Assembly (NCBI GenBank): GCA_963920665.1
Contig: OY987272.1
Span: 7,817,001-7,881,000 of the forward strand
Length of the DNA: 64,000 nucleotides
Source of the DNA: Straminergon stramineum
Lineage: Eukaryota; Streptophyta; Bryopsida; Hypnales; Calliergonaceae
Direction: 5' to 3'
Made by a program: the position numbers and the translations under genes. The notes beneath the pieces were generated by a model. The model ran no database searches. It was not told the DNA's origin and saw only the letters and a list, made by a program, of their open reading frames with translations. Within the stretch, counting starts at the first letter, position 1. Each line of letters begins with the position of its first letter. Below are positions 23,932-36,817 of this stretch, piece after piece.

Positions 23932-24330
23932 TAATTTTGTCCAACTCTCCCCCCGTTGGTTGCTGTCGATACCCAGCTAGCTGGTTGCTGCTGGTACCTG
24001 GTCTAGCTGGTTGTTGGGCGTTGGAATGTGCCTAATTCTTGAACTAATTTCTACGACTTTAAGCCTGGCATTGGGGCTTGCCTAATTCTCGTGCTAATTT
24101 CTAAAGCTTTAGAGGAGAAGACTAGGGCCAAGATGGGGGGACCTTGGCTTGTCGAACCGAGGCTCCTATCTTAACCTCCCCTAGCCATCCTACTTACTCT
24201 TCTCGACTTCTAATTCATAAATTTTCTTTTTTGGGGGCTAAACCTTGGTTTGTTTCCAACACGTTTTGGGAACTAAACCTTCTGGGGTGGAGGGCCACAT
24301 GGTCCCATGGTCTTCCCGTGAGGTGGTTTT

Positions 24331-24570
24331 AACGCACTGCCAAGACTTAGTACCCCTAGGGGTCTAAAGCTTTGACGCTGTCCCTCTTTTTAACACACCA
24401 CTAAGACTTTTTTACCCCTAGGGGGTTCAAAGCTTCGCCGTTGTTCCCCTTTTAACACATTGCTAAGACTTTTTCACCCCTAGGGGGTTCAAAGTTTTGC
24501 CGTACTTTCCCTTTCTACCCCGTTGCTAAGGCTTTTCATCCCTAAGGGGTTCTAAGCTTCGCCGTATAGG
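24331..24570. repeat. Tandem repeat, four units of about 61 bp
   Basis: Each unit contains TTAACACA-like start, GCTAAGACTTTT, ACCCCTAGGGGGTTCAAAGC and TTCGCCGT. Unit starts are near 24331, 24391, 24453 and 24515. Confidence 0.8.
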
Positions 24571-26329
24571 TGGGACCTACTACCTTCACATCCTCATTTC
24601 TCTCAACAAGGAATGACACGTCACCAATTAGGGACAAAGACAAAAGACAAAGAAATCACCTCGGACACTCAAAGGCTAGCACCATGGGTTAGTAACATCA
24701 ACGACTCACACTAAAGGCCCCCCAAAGCGGCATCGCTAGTCATATGGGGGGTTGCTCTAGGGTTAGTACAATGACAAGACAAAGAGGGTGGCCGGAAGGG
24801 ACCCACCAAAGTAAACGTATACAAGCTCTAGTAACAAGGTAAGGTAAACAAACTTCCAAGTTCAAGCTTGGAAGGGTTAGTACCGCACTCAATCAAAAAG
24901 AGAAGGCAAGGGACCCACAAAAGACCTTGCAAGCTCCAAAAACAACAACAATGGCCTAAAGTGCCCAAAAAACATTGTTGCAAGGTTTGTGGCTAAAATG
25001 CCACAATTCCAACGTCAATTGGACCCAATGGACCCAATGGACCCAATTACACAAAAAATGGGGTTTTGCAAGAGGAGAAGGGGTGCCCTTTTATACTCTT
25101 TCTAGGGCACCCACCTCTCCTCGTTCATCTAAGTTAACCTTATCTTCTTGGATTTTCATCCAAAACTCAAGGTTTTCATCCTATATTGGCCCACTAAGTT
25201 AACTTTTGGAGATTAACTCCGAATCACAAATGGATTGCTCCATTGGCTTTAGAAGGCCATTTTTAGAGTATAAGAACCCCTCCCCCTTTTCAATCTTCAA
25301 AATCACAACGAAACCTAGCACCAACTTAATGCCAAAAATCGGAGAAAATCCCAACTTTTGGGGGTTGACTTTCCTAGCCAAAGTAACTAGCCTATGCTCC
25401 TAAGTAGGTACAAGGGAGTGAAAAAAGACCTATCTTGCGCTCCATTCCGCTTTCGTATGCTCCCGCTCCGCTAATCAAACCCACCGTAGACTTTAATTTC
25501 CGTTAATTGTCCGAGAATGTTGCAGGTTCAGGTACTTCTAACTATTGGAATGTCGTGAAACTTGTCGGGGCATCTTATTAACATAAATGAAGTTATGATC
25601 ATTTTTAGTGGGATTTTACCCCTACTTGGGGAATTTCTAGGAATTTCCCATCGCCGGTTTGGGTAGTTGATCGTCTAGAAAGACATCTTCTGACTATCAG
25701 AAAATTTCGAAACTTTTTGTGGAACCTCCGATGGGATCCCATGACACATGTGTAGGCTCACATTTTTATTCTACACATCGGTCTAGGGGGGACAATTTCC
25801 ACCCCCTCGTTTAATTATTAGTGATCGGGGAATCTTGGCAAACCAACTTCGCCGTTGGTTCCCGAGCATGAGTTTAAATCCTAACCACCCTCCTTGGACC
25901 TTAGATTCCTCTATAGTCCCGCCTAGGTATTTTTGACATCTGCAAGCCAACAATTTGGGGTTCTACTATTTCGTCGATGGAATGGGGAAACTAGAACCTA
26001 TCTTTGGGAACTGATTCCTATGCCTTACCAAGGTTCCCTTGACCAAATCTAGCCTAGAGATGTTCGTCCCATGTGGGATTTTGAGCCTGATACGCCCATC
26101 ACTTATAATTGACTCATTTGCCACGATTAATTGGGTTCTAACCTATTTACAACTCATGGTTGGGCCATTCTAGCCATAACATACTCAAACTAGACCAAAT
26201 ACTATATTGGAATGTGACATTCCTATTTTGGTTCTACACTCTTTTTAGGATTTTTTGTATAATAAAGTGCAATTAAAATGACAAAATACGAAAAAAAAAA
26301 AAAAGTGAGCCCTTGGTGAAGAATTGGGG

Positions 26330-27431
26330 GCTCACACTTGGCAGCAATCTCCTCATGAGTGAGTCCTCTTTCTTCCAACAATGAAGACATGATAATGTGA
26401 GTTAGATGATCAGCAATGCCACTCTCTGAGATACAAGACAAGTGAGGTAGATGAGGAACCCTCTCCCACGATTCCACAACATAGACATGGACTCCTAACC
26501 AAGATGTGTTATCAATTGTTGTGACCTCATCAACACTGATAGAAATGACTCTTGTAGATTGAACGACGGATTTCAAGGCAAAGAGGACATATTCATGCAA
26601 ATGCTCACTCATTTCCCAACCGGTAGTTTCAGACCAGTGCTTTCTACGCATGCTTTTCACCTTAAAGTTCCTCAACAAATACTGCTCTCTTTCATAGTCG
26701 CACATAAGACGACCGTTACTCAAAATTTGGAATAAGGTGGAGAATTGCACTCTCTTTCTTTTGAATTTGCCTTCCAAGCCTGAAGCTAGCTGCTCCACGA
26801 TAGTGCCACCAAGCTTGCACCCCACCCACAACTTTGAAAATTGAAGGTGTTTGCAGTTTGGCTTCACAAAGGTGTCGCCCTTCTTCAAATGTGGCAACGA
26901 CACCCCGTCCTCTTTGCAGGTCTGTTTCCCTTCATGCTTCTCCAAATTGATAGCTTTAGGCACCATAATCTTCCTCTTCCCTGATATTGTACTACAACAT
27001 CGACAAATGACACCAACAAGATCACCACTGGAGTTGAACTCTCCCTCCGCCCATATGAACTTACACACCCATACCTCCTGCCAACGTCGTGTTACAATAC
27101 TAGGGGCGATCTTCCTCTTCTTCCTTGATGTCTTCGTAGCTAGTTTCGTCTTTCGCTTCCCAGTCAGCTCGCCATCGCTCAATGGAGGATCCGCAATCTC
27201 AAGTGACAACACATTGGCTTTAGAAGGGGAGCATCGCATTGGGCGAGAGACAAACTCAGACAATCGAGTTTCAGAAATGTGCGTGACCTCCACAACAATA
27301 ACTCCATCGCCCCTGGCCGGAGGAGTACTTGTGCTCGCAAAAGGAGCATACAGCAACAAATATTTGCCCAAACCATTTGAGTTGTGGCTGGAACCAAAGC
27401 AACGCACTTTGAAATTTTTTAGTAATTTCAA
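26330..27431 (-). pseudogene. hAT-transposase-derived (ZNF862-like) gene, N-terminal piece with zinc-finger-like domain
   Basis: Open for about 370 residues. After a basic stretch (KRKTKLATKTSRKKRKIAP) comes a degenerate BED/TTF-type zinc-finger region with a VICRCC cysteine pair and an EKHEGKQTC His/Cys end. Next are KRKRVQFSTLFQILSNGRLM and KKHWSETTGWEMSEHLHEY-like sequence, then SISVDEVTTIDNTSWLGVHV, which holds the first acidic residue of the hAT RNase-H-like core. This order matches the domesticated hAT proteins annotated as zinc finger 862-like in plants and animals. Similarity stops at GLTHEEIAAK near 26333. The family continues directly into a K-L-V-[CS]-F motif that is found on the same strand only near 22340. 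A donor-like AA/GTGTGAG sits at the break. The remaining C-terminal residues of the open frame run through a poly-T tract and are not family sequence. Confidence 0.8.
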
Positions 27432-30400
27432 TCAAGGTGCCATGGCTCAATTACATACCTACACCCTAACACCTAAACAAGTAGTACTACAAAAACAAAC
27501 AAGATGAGCAGAAGCATCGGCAATTGAAAAGCACAAATGCAAGCACAAAAACAAGAGCTCCAAAAGTGGTTCACAAAACAATGTTGAGCATATCACAACA
27601 ATCGCCAAGAGCAGCACAACGCACATCAAGCAAGAAACTTAAAGGCGCAAATTCAATCTAATGGAGCCTAGTATAAATTTCCAATGAATCAGAGCCTCCA
27701 TTTCCAAGTTGCAATTGAATGCAGGAGATTGTAAGCCCTCGCAAAAATTGCCATAGCTAGAAAGTAGCACTTCCACATTCAGAAATAAGAAAACCGCTTC
27801 TTTTATTCAAAGCAAAGAACAAGGGAAAAAAATTTGAAAGGAGAGAATCAGAAAATGATCCCCATTCCCCTATTCAATTTCAAAAAAACACCAATCTCGA
27901 GAGCACCAAATCGCCAATTCACTACATTAGATGGCACCACGGCAGCACTGCAACAGTCAGTTAGTCACATATTCACAATATTAGGATTTAATGCTCAATA
28001 GGTACGTCTGCAAGATTGAAGGAGCATTAATGCTAAAATTTTGAGTAAATGCAACGAAGATGGTAATGGGAGAGAAGAAGTAGTAGAACCCTAAGCCCAA
28101 ACCCTAGCTAACAGCAACCACACGATGTAGCCGCCTTTGCTAGAAATGGATGATCAAGATTGAAATACAACTATTAGATGAAAAGCTTCTAGCAGATGAA
28201 TGCTACTCGAAAATCACATGAATAGACGTGATTGTGACTTTCTATGAATGAGGTACAAAAATGTGCTCAAAATTTCAAAAATTCCTTCATTTCCACTATG
28301 TACATTTAACGCAACAATTTTTTTGGTAGAACCGGAGAGAAATTTAGCCAGTTTAAAGATCGCTGCTAGTAAGTGAACTTTGAATGGCTCCCAAAAAATC
28401 ATTACTTCTTGAATTGATCTGAAAATTTTATCACACAAACTAGAAGAGAGAGCTCAAATTTATCAGCAAGTTTTTTTAAATTCAGACATCGGATGCAAAA
28501 GTTACAACACTTTGAATTGGACTTCCAAACTATGTGGGGACACTTTCGGACACCTAGGGGGGCTTAGGTGAAGTTATGTCTTGAATGTAGTGCGGTGTTT
28601 TAAGAGAAATGATTATGCATTGGATTGTTGAAATTCTACACTCATTTGTCATAATAGTGTTTGTGACAATATTTTTACCAAAGCCCTATTGGAGAGGTCG
28701 ATTTTGATTGGGTTGACTATTTGCATTGGTTGGAGAAGAGTGCCTTGGATAGAAAGGATCAATTTGAGAGAATTATTTTTTTATTAATTGTCAAATTTGC
28801 TAAACTTAGGGTGGACTTCCATGTGTTGGAATTGGCCAAACTTTGAAAAGTCAAATTTTTTTGGAACTCGATCATATGGAAGTGTGCAAAATTTGCAAGG
28901 GGAGAATTAAAATAGTTTGTTGGCAAGATTGTAGGGGGGCCTATGAAAAGTGGAGGGAGTAAGTTTTTGACTTCCAGAAAACTAATTTTAACATTGAACT
29001 TGAACTCTGGAGTTGCTTTTAGTATGACAACAAGACAAAGCTGCTTCTAAAATGTAGTTTCTCCCTATTGAGATGGAAATGTAAACATTATGGAAGTTGG
29101 TGAAAGCAATATTGATTGCAGAAAACTTGAAAATTGTTTTCCAATTCTAGTTCCACACAGAAGTCCACCATAATTAGCAATAATCTAAACCAAGAATTTT
29201 TATTTACCATAAAATAGATTTTTCCAAAAGTTCTGACATTTTGAAGTTAGTTATATTTTATTCAAGCATGGGGAAGTTTTTAAACTTCATGGGTAATTTG
29301 GATCTTCCCAAATATTTAATTGGTTTTCCCATACAGAAGGTTGTGCCAATGTTTATACTATAAGTAGCCCCTCAGCAGTCCGTATTATGAGAAGCTTCAA
29401 GTTGTGTGAGTTTTATTTTTATTTTTAATACAAGCTAATCCAAAGAATGGCTCAAGTGTCTAATTTGTCTAATTTTGGGCCTACATGGAAAAGGGGCCTA
29501 CTAAGATTTCCTCAAAATTTTGTATATTTTTGTATTTCTTTAGTATTTTTAGAAATTCAATATTTGTTGGAAAATGCAAGGGTTGCCTTGTTTTTATGTG
29601 GGTGATTGGGTGTTGCCTTTGCAATGCTACAACTTCTCTATAAAGTCTCAAATTTAATACCATTTTTTGATACATGTACACAAATAAGTCTCCAAACACA
29701 ACCAAATAGTAAATTCTTTGCACTCATGTTTCTACAATCCACAAAAAGAAATTAGCACTATGCACTCTCATGGCATTCAAAGAATGTATAGATCAATCTA
29801 GTAGTCAATGCTTGACTTGGTCCTTGCTTGATCTTCATTAGAGAAAATCTAGACCTTGTGTAGGACCATTTGACTCCATGAGAATGTGTAATTATAGAAA
29901 AATTAATAATAATAAATTAATAAATAAATAATTGCCCATATGATCACCTTGTGTACCACTTAAGACTTAAAAAAAATTCATTTCCCTTGGATTTGCACAT
30001 CTACCAGAAGTCAAACAACCCTATATAGGGGCCAATTTTTTTCTAATGGTCTTCTAAGATGGAAATTCATTCTTTATGAGGATCCTGTTAATGACAAAGT
30101 ACTCCAATACCTAGACTAGCTGATTTTTGTCATCTTCATTTTGTTTCTTATAGACCCGACTTATCCAAATCTATCCTTTTATCCTACACAATGGAAGATA
30201 AAATATGGTGACCCTTACACACTAGACTATCCCCCTTAGCTAAAATGGATTTGTTCCAATTATAGTGAAAAGCTAGCATTGCCCAACCAACCGCTCTTCA
30301 TGCACTTTGCAAACAAGACTTCATTCTAAAAGAACACCTAATGCATTGAAGGAGAATTTTTTTATTCTTTTGCACAAATACTCCAAAACTTTCTACCTTT

Positions 30401-30977
30401 ACAGTTTTAAAGAAAAGACTTATCCATTATTGTTTGCCTTTCCTACCACTAAATGATACATTTGACCTATTCTAATGTACAACAACATGTTCCTATACAT
30501 AGAGAGCCAATAATTGGTAATCCTATTCTAGAAAAAACATCAATACTACAACCTTGCTAAGATAATTACACATCCTTCTGAAAAAGAACTCCTAATCACT
30601 CACTTGCAAGAGACTTGGACTATTTGGTGGCGTATGCAATGATTTCAGGTTGCCTAATGCATCATTGTAACTCTATTGGATGGAGATGGTGTAGACAATG
30701 TCTAATATTCAATGTCTTTGAATTGACTGGATCTATGAAGAGACACTTCAATACTACATTTGGTGGAAAATTTGAGCCGTTGGTGCTCCCAAACCTGTGT
30801 AAGTCAATTCCATCTTCCTCCATCAACATGAATGGGATCATTCTTTTTGCCAACTAATTCTAAGGAGAGGGTATGTAGGTAGCACTAGCTTCATCATGAG
30901 AAAAGAACGGGGCATCAAGAAGGTTCCTAGAGCTGAACTAATAGTACAAAAAAATGAAAAATGAAAAAAAAAATGGG
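27432..30977. other. Intergenic repeat DNA
   Basis: No gene is recognised. Segment 28373-28555 matches the right part of the 54931-55908 element (55700-55885), but its end lacks TTAA. Segment 28790-29300 is an inverted copy of 49240-49640. Segment 29860-30060 is a direct copy of 31690-31900. A telomere-like CCCAAACCCTAGC occurs near 28096 without nearby coding sequence. Confidence 0.5.
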
Positions 30978-31028
30978 ATTTGACATGGCACCTAACTTGG
31001 GTTTTACGATTTAGGTGCCATGTCAAAT
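30978..31028. repeat. Perfect 18-bp hairpin
   Basis: ATTTGACATGGCACCTAA at 30978-30995 is followed, after a 15-nt loop, by its exact reverse complement at 31011-31028. Similar GCCATGTCAA motifs appear near 15950 and 16210. Confidence 0.85.
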
Positions 31029-34000
31029 TGCAATTTTTAAATTACATTGTATTAAAAAAATTCATAAAAAATATAATTAATTTTATTTACATTGTTGGCA
31101 TTACTCGTCTAGATTTGGTAATCTTCTTCTTTTTGTAATGTTGGCCTTGTAGTAGCACACACAATGTCTAAGTAAATAAATAAATAACTTTCCAACTTTA
31201 TAATATTTTTTTTACCAAGTCACATCTAGACAGACACTAGAAGGTGACTTCTACCATGACCATATCATCGTCGGTTGCACCCTTGAGATGAACTTTTGTT
31301 CTACTAGTAGACGGCTTTGGAATCAATCATCTAAAATTGCTAGAAACCACTATGTTCAATTGTAGAAATATAGCCTACCTAATACTTCTGCATGAAGCAT
31401 GATAAATTTTTTTGTTTCTGGTAGCATCTTCCTTTGCATGACATTGCCCTCTTCTAATGCCAACATCCATGTCTAGACTTGTTTGTCTAGCACAAGCACT
31501 TTTTTATATAACAAAACTAAAGACCCCATCACTAAAGCACCACACATTCTTCCTTCAACATCTTGTACAATTGATGTGAAAGACCAACAAAAACAATGTA
31601 CGTCAAAGGTGTAATTCCTTATTGACAATTGATCCAACCTCTTCCAAGGTATCGTGCATTAGAAAAAAATCTGGTCCTTGTACCAAGTTGCTAGATTGTA
31701 TGAGAATGTGAATTTTTTTTTTAAATTTAAAAATTCAATAAACCTTTTTTAGCCCACCTTGTACGCTACGCAAGACTTGGGACTGAAAAACTTTTTTTCA
31801 AAACAATACTTTAAAAAAACACTTTTTTTTCTACTAGATTTGCACATCTATCAAAAGTCAAATAGCCCTACATAGAGGCCAAATTTTCTCTAATGGTAGG
31901 GTATAAAAATTAAGTTCCTAATATTTGAATTTGCACATGGCACATCTAAAATGTCATTAGTTGGTGGACATGGTCTACACCTTTGTCAAGTTTCTAAACA
32001 CCCTATATAATTTTAGTTTTGGCCCATCACCTTTTACGAGAGAAAACGGATTATTCTAGATAAGTGGATATATTAATTTGTACGGCTTTTACCCGTTGGA
32101 GCTTGAACTCTAGCATGTGGAGTATACTAAATTGGTTTCAAGGTACCCACCATAATCCATAGGTATAATACTACATCTTTGATAGAACACTATAAAAAAT
32201 CATGTTTTTCTATATAAGTTTAGGTGACATAAGTATGATACTACATTTTTGATAAAATACTAAAAAAACCCATGGTTTTATATAAGTTTAGATGACATCT
32301 ACATTTTCTATTGAACATAACATCTTCTTAAATTTGACGTTATTGTTGACATAAAAATAAGCGGATATCACCTAAAATTGCATTAAAAACTCACACTGGG
32401 TTTTTAGAGTAGATCCTCTAAAAGATAAGAACAAAATTGGTAAAATGAATGTCAAATCCTCCACTAACAAGCTTCATTAACGATTTGCCGTTGCTCACAT
32501 ATATTATAGTGGTCTACTATCTAAATTTTCTAGGATACAATAAGTTCTAGGGTCTATAATTAAGACCTACTATGCTATTTTGTAGATAAAAGACTCTGCA
32601 CATGTATACTCTTGAAATAAATAGGTACAGACTCCTACCCTCCACATGAACTCATGTGGTGTATATCTTTGTACTCACTAATTGGTTCCATCCTTCAACT
32701 TCACATAATATTAGACACTTTCCAAACATCCCTTTCAATAGATTGACAATATGTTCTTCTTTTGTATTGAAGCCATTTGATTCTCTTCAATAAGTTTTAT
32801 TGTTGCTTTCCCTAAGTGCTTTGTATATGCACCATTTAGGCCTTATAAACCCAACTTGAAAAATAAAAATCACAAGTCAATCCTTGGCTTCACACAAGCT
32901 ACACATAAAAACCAAATTTTTCTAGATCATAAACAATAATGTAAAACTAGGGCACACACATCTACTTGTTGTTGCAATCTTGTAGAACCACTTCATTTTC
33001 TTGATTCTACAAATAATATAGAAACAACAAATTGTTGCATGTTGTAAACCACATTGGGTAGCTCCTAGATGCATGCCACTAATGCCATGGCCTTCCTTTG
33101 TCTCAAATGCTTGTCAATACCAAATAATTAGCAACAAAAATAATGGAATCATAGATGGATCATTGTTGGCAATCCCATCCTCTCCATCTCAAGGTTATAA
33201 ATAGCATACACATTGACAATTGACTTATCCATGACAAAACAAAAGATCTTGTACTACCACTTATAGCTTGAAAGGAACATGGAGTAATTTGAGCAAAGTT
33301 GATCAGTAACATCACCTCCACATATATACTCCTAGTATTGAAGGTGAATAGGCATCAACAATACTTAAAGTTGCCCCACCTTCCTTCTTTTCCGTTTCAA
33401 AAACTTGAATCAGAGTACCCAAGCATTGGTTGTAGTAGACAACAAGGTTACCCGTTTTGAGTCCAACCATAAAATTGCCACCATTTGATAGAGGTGGTGC
33501 ACCTTTATTGTTACATTGCCACTTAGTAATCAACAACCAATAGGAACGAAATCATTGGGCAACCCAATCTTATTGGGTGCTATGGTCTCTATCACCCCAA
33601 ATCCCTATCAACCTAAATGACTTTGGAAGAAAAATCTTAAGCACAATTCAAGCAAACAAAAAACAAAGAGATGGCAAACTTAGAATGAGACCCTAGCAAC
33701 AATGAGGACTAAACAAATGTAGAAATCTAATTTGGTGGATTTTGAAGGAGGGGAAAAAGAAAAACCAAGCTACCATTATTTCAAAGAAGGGCAACTTTCA
33801 AATGAGGGAATTCTAGAAACGTCCATATCTCTAGAAAATTACCTACCATCTAACGACTATTTTATTGGGGGTATATGGTTACTTATCTTGACACAACTAT
33901 ACCCCTTCACATATAGCGATTTGGCCAAAATATTGTATGAATGTTAGAATGCACAAAAACACCTCTAAAAATGCCCATAGAAGTTTGTGAAAGGGATAAA

Positions 34001-36380
34001 TGTTGTTTTTTCTATTAGAAATTCAATCACGCTTATGCTTATACCTTTGTAGTTAGCAATTTTTTTAATATGGTACACAATGACAATGAGTTGTATTTCA
34101 AATTTTATGTGTTTTCATAGATACAATGTGTGCATTGAACCACTTATGGGTTAAAAACCTCTTGAAATTTTGATCAATTTTGATCTTATAGTTTCAAATT
34201 GGATGGTTTTTTCTTTATAATTTCACGAATACACTAACTATCTTTTCTCCTCTATATATAATTTTGTCTAAAATTGCCTTATTGTGCAATTGAATTGAGT
34301 ATGAATATGAATCAAGGGCCTTCTTATAATTACTAGTCTCACCAATGCAAAAGTCTGAGTGAAGGGTCTCCATGTACTATTGTACCTAGTCATCAAGGTT
34401 GGCATTATTAATTAAATTTAAAAACAAGAGTGGCCAATGTTTGGGGAATTATTTTTTGAAGAGTTAGAAAAAAATTTAGTTAATGTTGCAAATGCCTAAA
34501 GAATAGAAAATGGGTCAAATTGTGAAATTCAAGTCACTTAATGTCAAAAAATTATTTTTTTATTTTTTATTAAAAGGTCACATGCAACATCCAATATCAA
34601 GATATTTATGTTTGGTAATATGAAGGATTTACTTCATTGAATGTTGAGGGGGGGGGGGGGGAGAGGTCCTTTTTATAATAAAGTTCATTGTTCTTCATTA
34701 ATCCTCAAAGGTTGTGGGATATTTGAAGCAAGGTGGGACAACTCAAATGAAGCAATATTTCTAAAAATATACATGGAGTAATTGTGTTCATACCAAAACT
34801 ACAGACCTCATTTAAGCATTGTCAATCAACTTTTATCAAAATACGATCAATTTAGAAAATGTGGGAAATCAAATTTAGTTTCACATCCAAAAATCCACTT
34901 GTGGGTCTCTATTAGGAAGTTATTGAGGTCTAAAGTTCAATTGTGAAAACAATTATTGCATTATTTTGTTTTGACTCTAAGAAGTTGAGCTCTTTCATAT
35001 CTTAATTTGTATATCCCACATGGATTGTTGTACCTTATACCTCCCTACTCCTATAAGCCACTTGCCCAATGTGTGCAATGAATTAATTTTTAATTACACC
35101 CTAGCTAATTTTTCTCGACAATTACCTAAACAAAATGAAAGGTAGTGGATGTACTTCTAACTTAAAAAAACATAGTTTGGAAATTGAATCAATTATCTGA
35201 GAATCTAATCCTATAGATATTTTATTGAAGTTGTACAAGGGGATGAAGAAATGGATTGGTTAGAGTTAAAGATGTTGGAAATAAACTTATGAACTTTCAC
35301 CAAAGTATAAAAATTTATTGACCCTCTAGCCAAGGTCAACCGATTGGGCAACCAAAGTGGTGCCACACCCTCTTTCTTTCGTCACAATGTTTCAAAATTT
35401 TGAGAAAGGTTGCATCTCTCTCTTGCAGTCACACTTGATTAAGTTTTGTCTTCTTCAATCACACTTGATTGTTACTTCTCTCTATTTACTTGAGTATGCC
35501 CCATCTTTTTGCTCCAACTTATATGCTTAATTGTTTGTCTCTGAGAGATGGTGCTTGGATGTTGGGTAGATCTACTCTTTTAGCATACTAGAAGATATTG
35601 CAATTTGAATTTGCATCTCTCTTTGATGTACTAACCAACCTCCAAAAATGTGTGAACCTCCAACTTAGGATCCTTTCATTTTTTGAAGGTTGAATCTTTG
35701 GACCCATGACAATGGGACTTAATCTAGTTCAAATCCAACCAAGGATCTTTGAGCATTAGATATCAACAATAACCCCCCTTTAAAGTACACCCCACCCCCC
35801 ACCCCCCAAAATTATAATATAAAACACCAAAATTTGGATTTTACCAACCAATTTCTTTAATTAAGGAAATCAATTGAGTGTAAAAAAAATAAAGAGGTTA
35901 TTGACCAACCAAAAAATACATATTTAGGAAAGAAACAATTAAAAAAACACAAAATTGAGTGAATTCAAATAGAAGTGGAAGTCCATTGAATTCCATTAAA
36001 AAATTCCTTGGAATTTGCACTTGCCTTCTCTCCATAAATCAAACATAAAGTTGATATGCAAGATACAGATGGACAAAGTGACCACATGATCAAGGCACTA
36101 AAATTTTGCAAAAAACTAAAAATGAAAAACTTTATAAATTTTGAAAGTGACGATTGAACCATTTTTCCCAAATTTAATTAATTATTTGGCATGAAATGCT
36201 GACCTTCATAGCTGATTGTAGTAGTCACATTGATTCAAAAAATTGACAACTTTTTTCACCTTAAGGAAAAATGCATGAACTAATTATTTACTGTGAGATG
36301 ATCAAAATTGAAATTTTTTTGAATTTGTAATAGAAACAAGGACTCCAAATTACCTTAGAAATACAAAATTAATCACCACT
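31029..36380. other. Intergenic AT-rich DNA, no gene recognised
   Basis: Short frames such as 33312-33536 (minus) and 33732-33947 (plus) have no recognisable product. A run of 14 G at 34648-34661 and C-runs near 35790 are homopolymers. The remaining sequence shows no structure I can identify apart from the 31690-31900 repeat copy. Confidence 0.45.
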
Positions 36381-36817
36381 AACCCGGGACATATTTTTAC
36401 ATTTATCCACCATGGTGAAAAAAATTGGAGTTTTGCATCTCACTTTCTCGAAGTCCGTCAGCTTTTGGAAGGGAGTCAGTTGTGACCAGTGCATGGAGCC
36501 GGCAAGTCAGGGGGTGCAGAAGCAGAGTCAGACCGGGCCGGGTGGTGGCCGGGTCGGGCAAGACAACCCGCTGCGCCCCTTTCCGTTCTATTTTCGATCA
36601 CCCTGAAGGGTTTTTGTTGCCTGCAGGGGGATCCTCTTCGCTCGTGCAACAGGAGCCGAAGGCTGTGGCGCCATAGCCAACTCGCCCTCCTTCTCCGTCC
36701 GATTGCTCCTACACACCAGATTCCACAAACCCTAAACGAGTTTGTCGCGACGGAGAATACAAGCCCTTACAAGATTCGCGTGACGACGCCGTGGCTGGTG
36801 CAGCACTGGCAGGAGGG
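36381..36817 (+). promoter_or_regulatory. Promoter and 5' leader of the PP2A-A gene, with a telo-box
   Basis: GC content rises sharply from about 36480. AAACCCTAAA at 36727-36736 is a telo-box-type motif, common in leaders and promoters of plant housekeeping genes. An upstream GTG-started extension of the reading frame exists, but no upstream in-frame ATG extends the protein beyond 36818. Confidence 0.6.

Larger units (their letters stand above)
22480..26330. mobile_element. GC-richer repeat block of about 3.9 kb in the middle of the hAT-derived relic, probably an LTR-retrotransposon remnant
   Basis: Base composition changes sharply against the flanks, and no coding domain is recognised. The part at 25490-26100 matches 1830-2460 at the window start in order (CTTCTAACTATTGGAATGTC, TTTTTAGTGGGATTTTACC, TTGCCGTTG-like blocks), and 24840-25100 resembles 940-1450. 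This block is therefore a copy of a dispersed family. No long terminal repeats, primer-binding site or polypurine tract could be defined. It may be an insertion or repeat DNA inside an original intron. Confidence 0.5.

Noticed and set aside
26223..26330. Last 30-odd codons of the 402-codon minus frame as part of the hAT protein
   Set aside because: They run through a poly-T tract and give a hydrophobic tail absent from the family; the family continues at 22340 instead.
26851..27507. Plus-strand 218-codon open frame
   Set aside because: It is antisense to the hAT-derived N-terminal piece, which shows clear family motifs; the plus frame has none.
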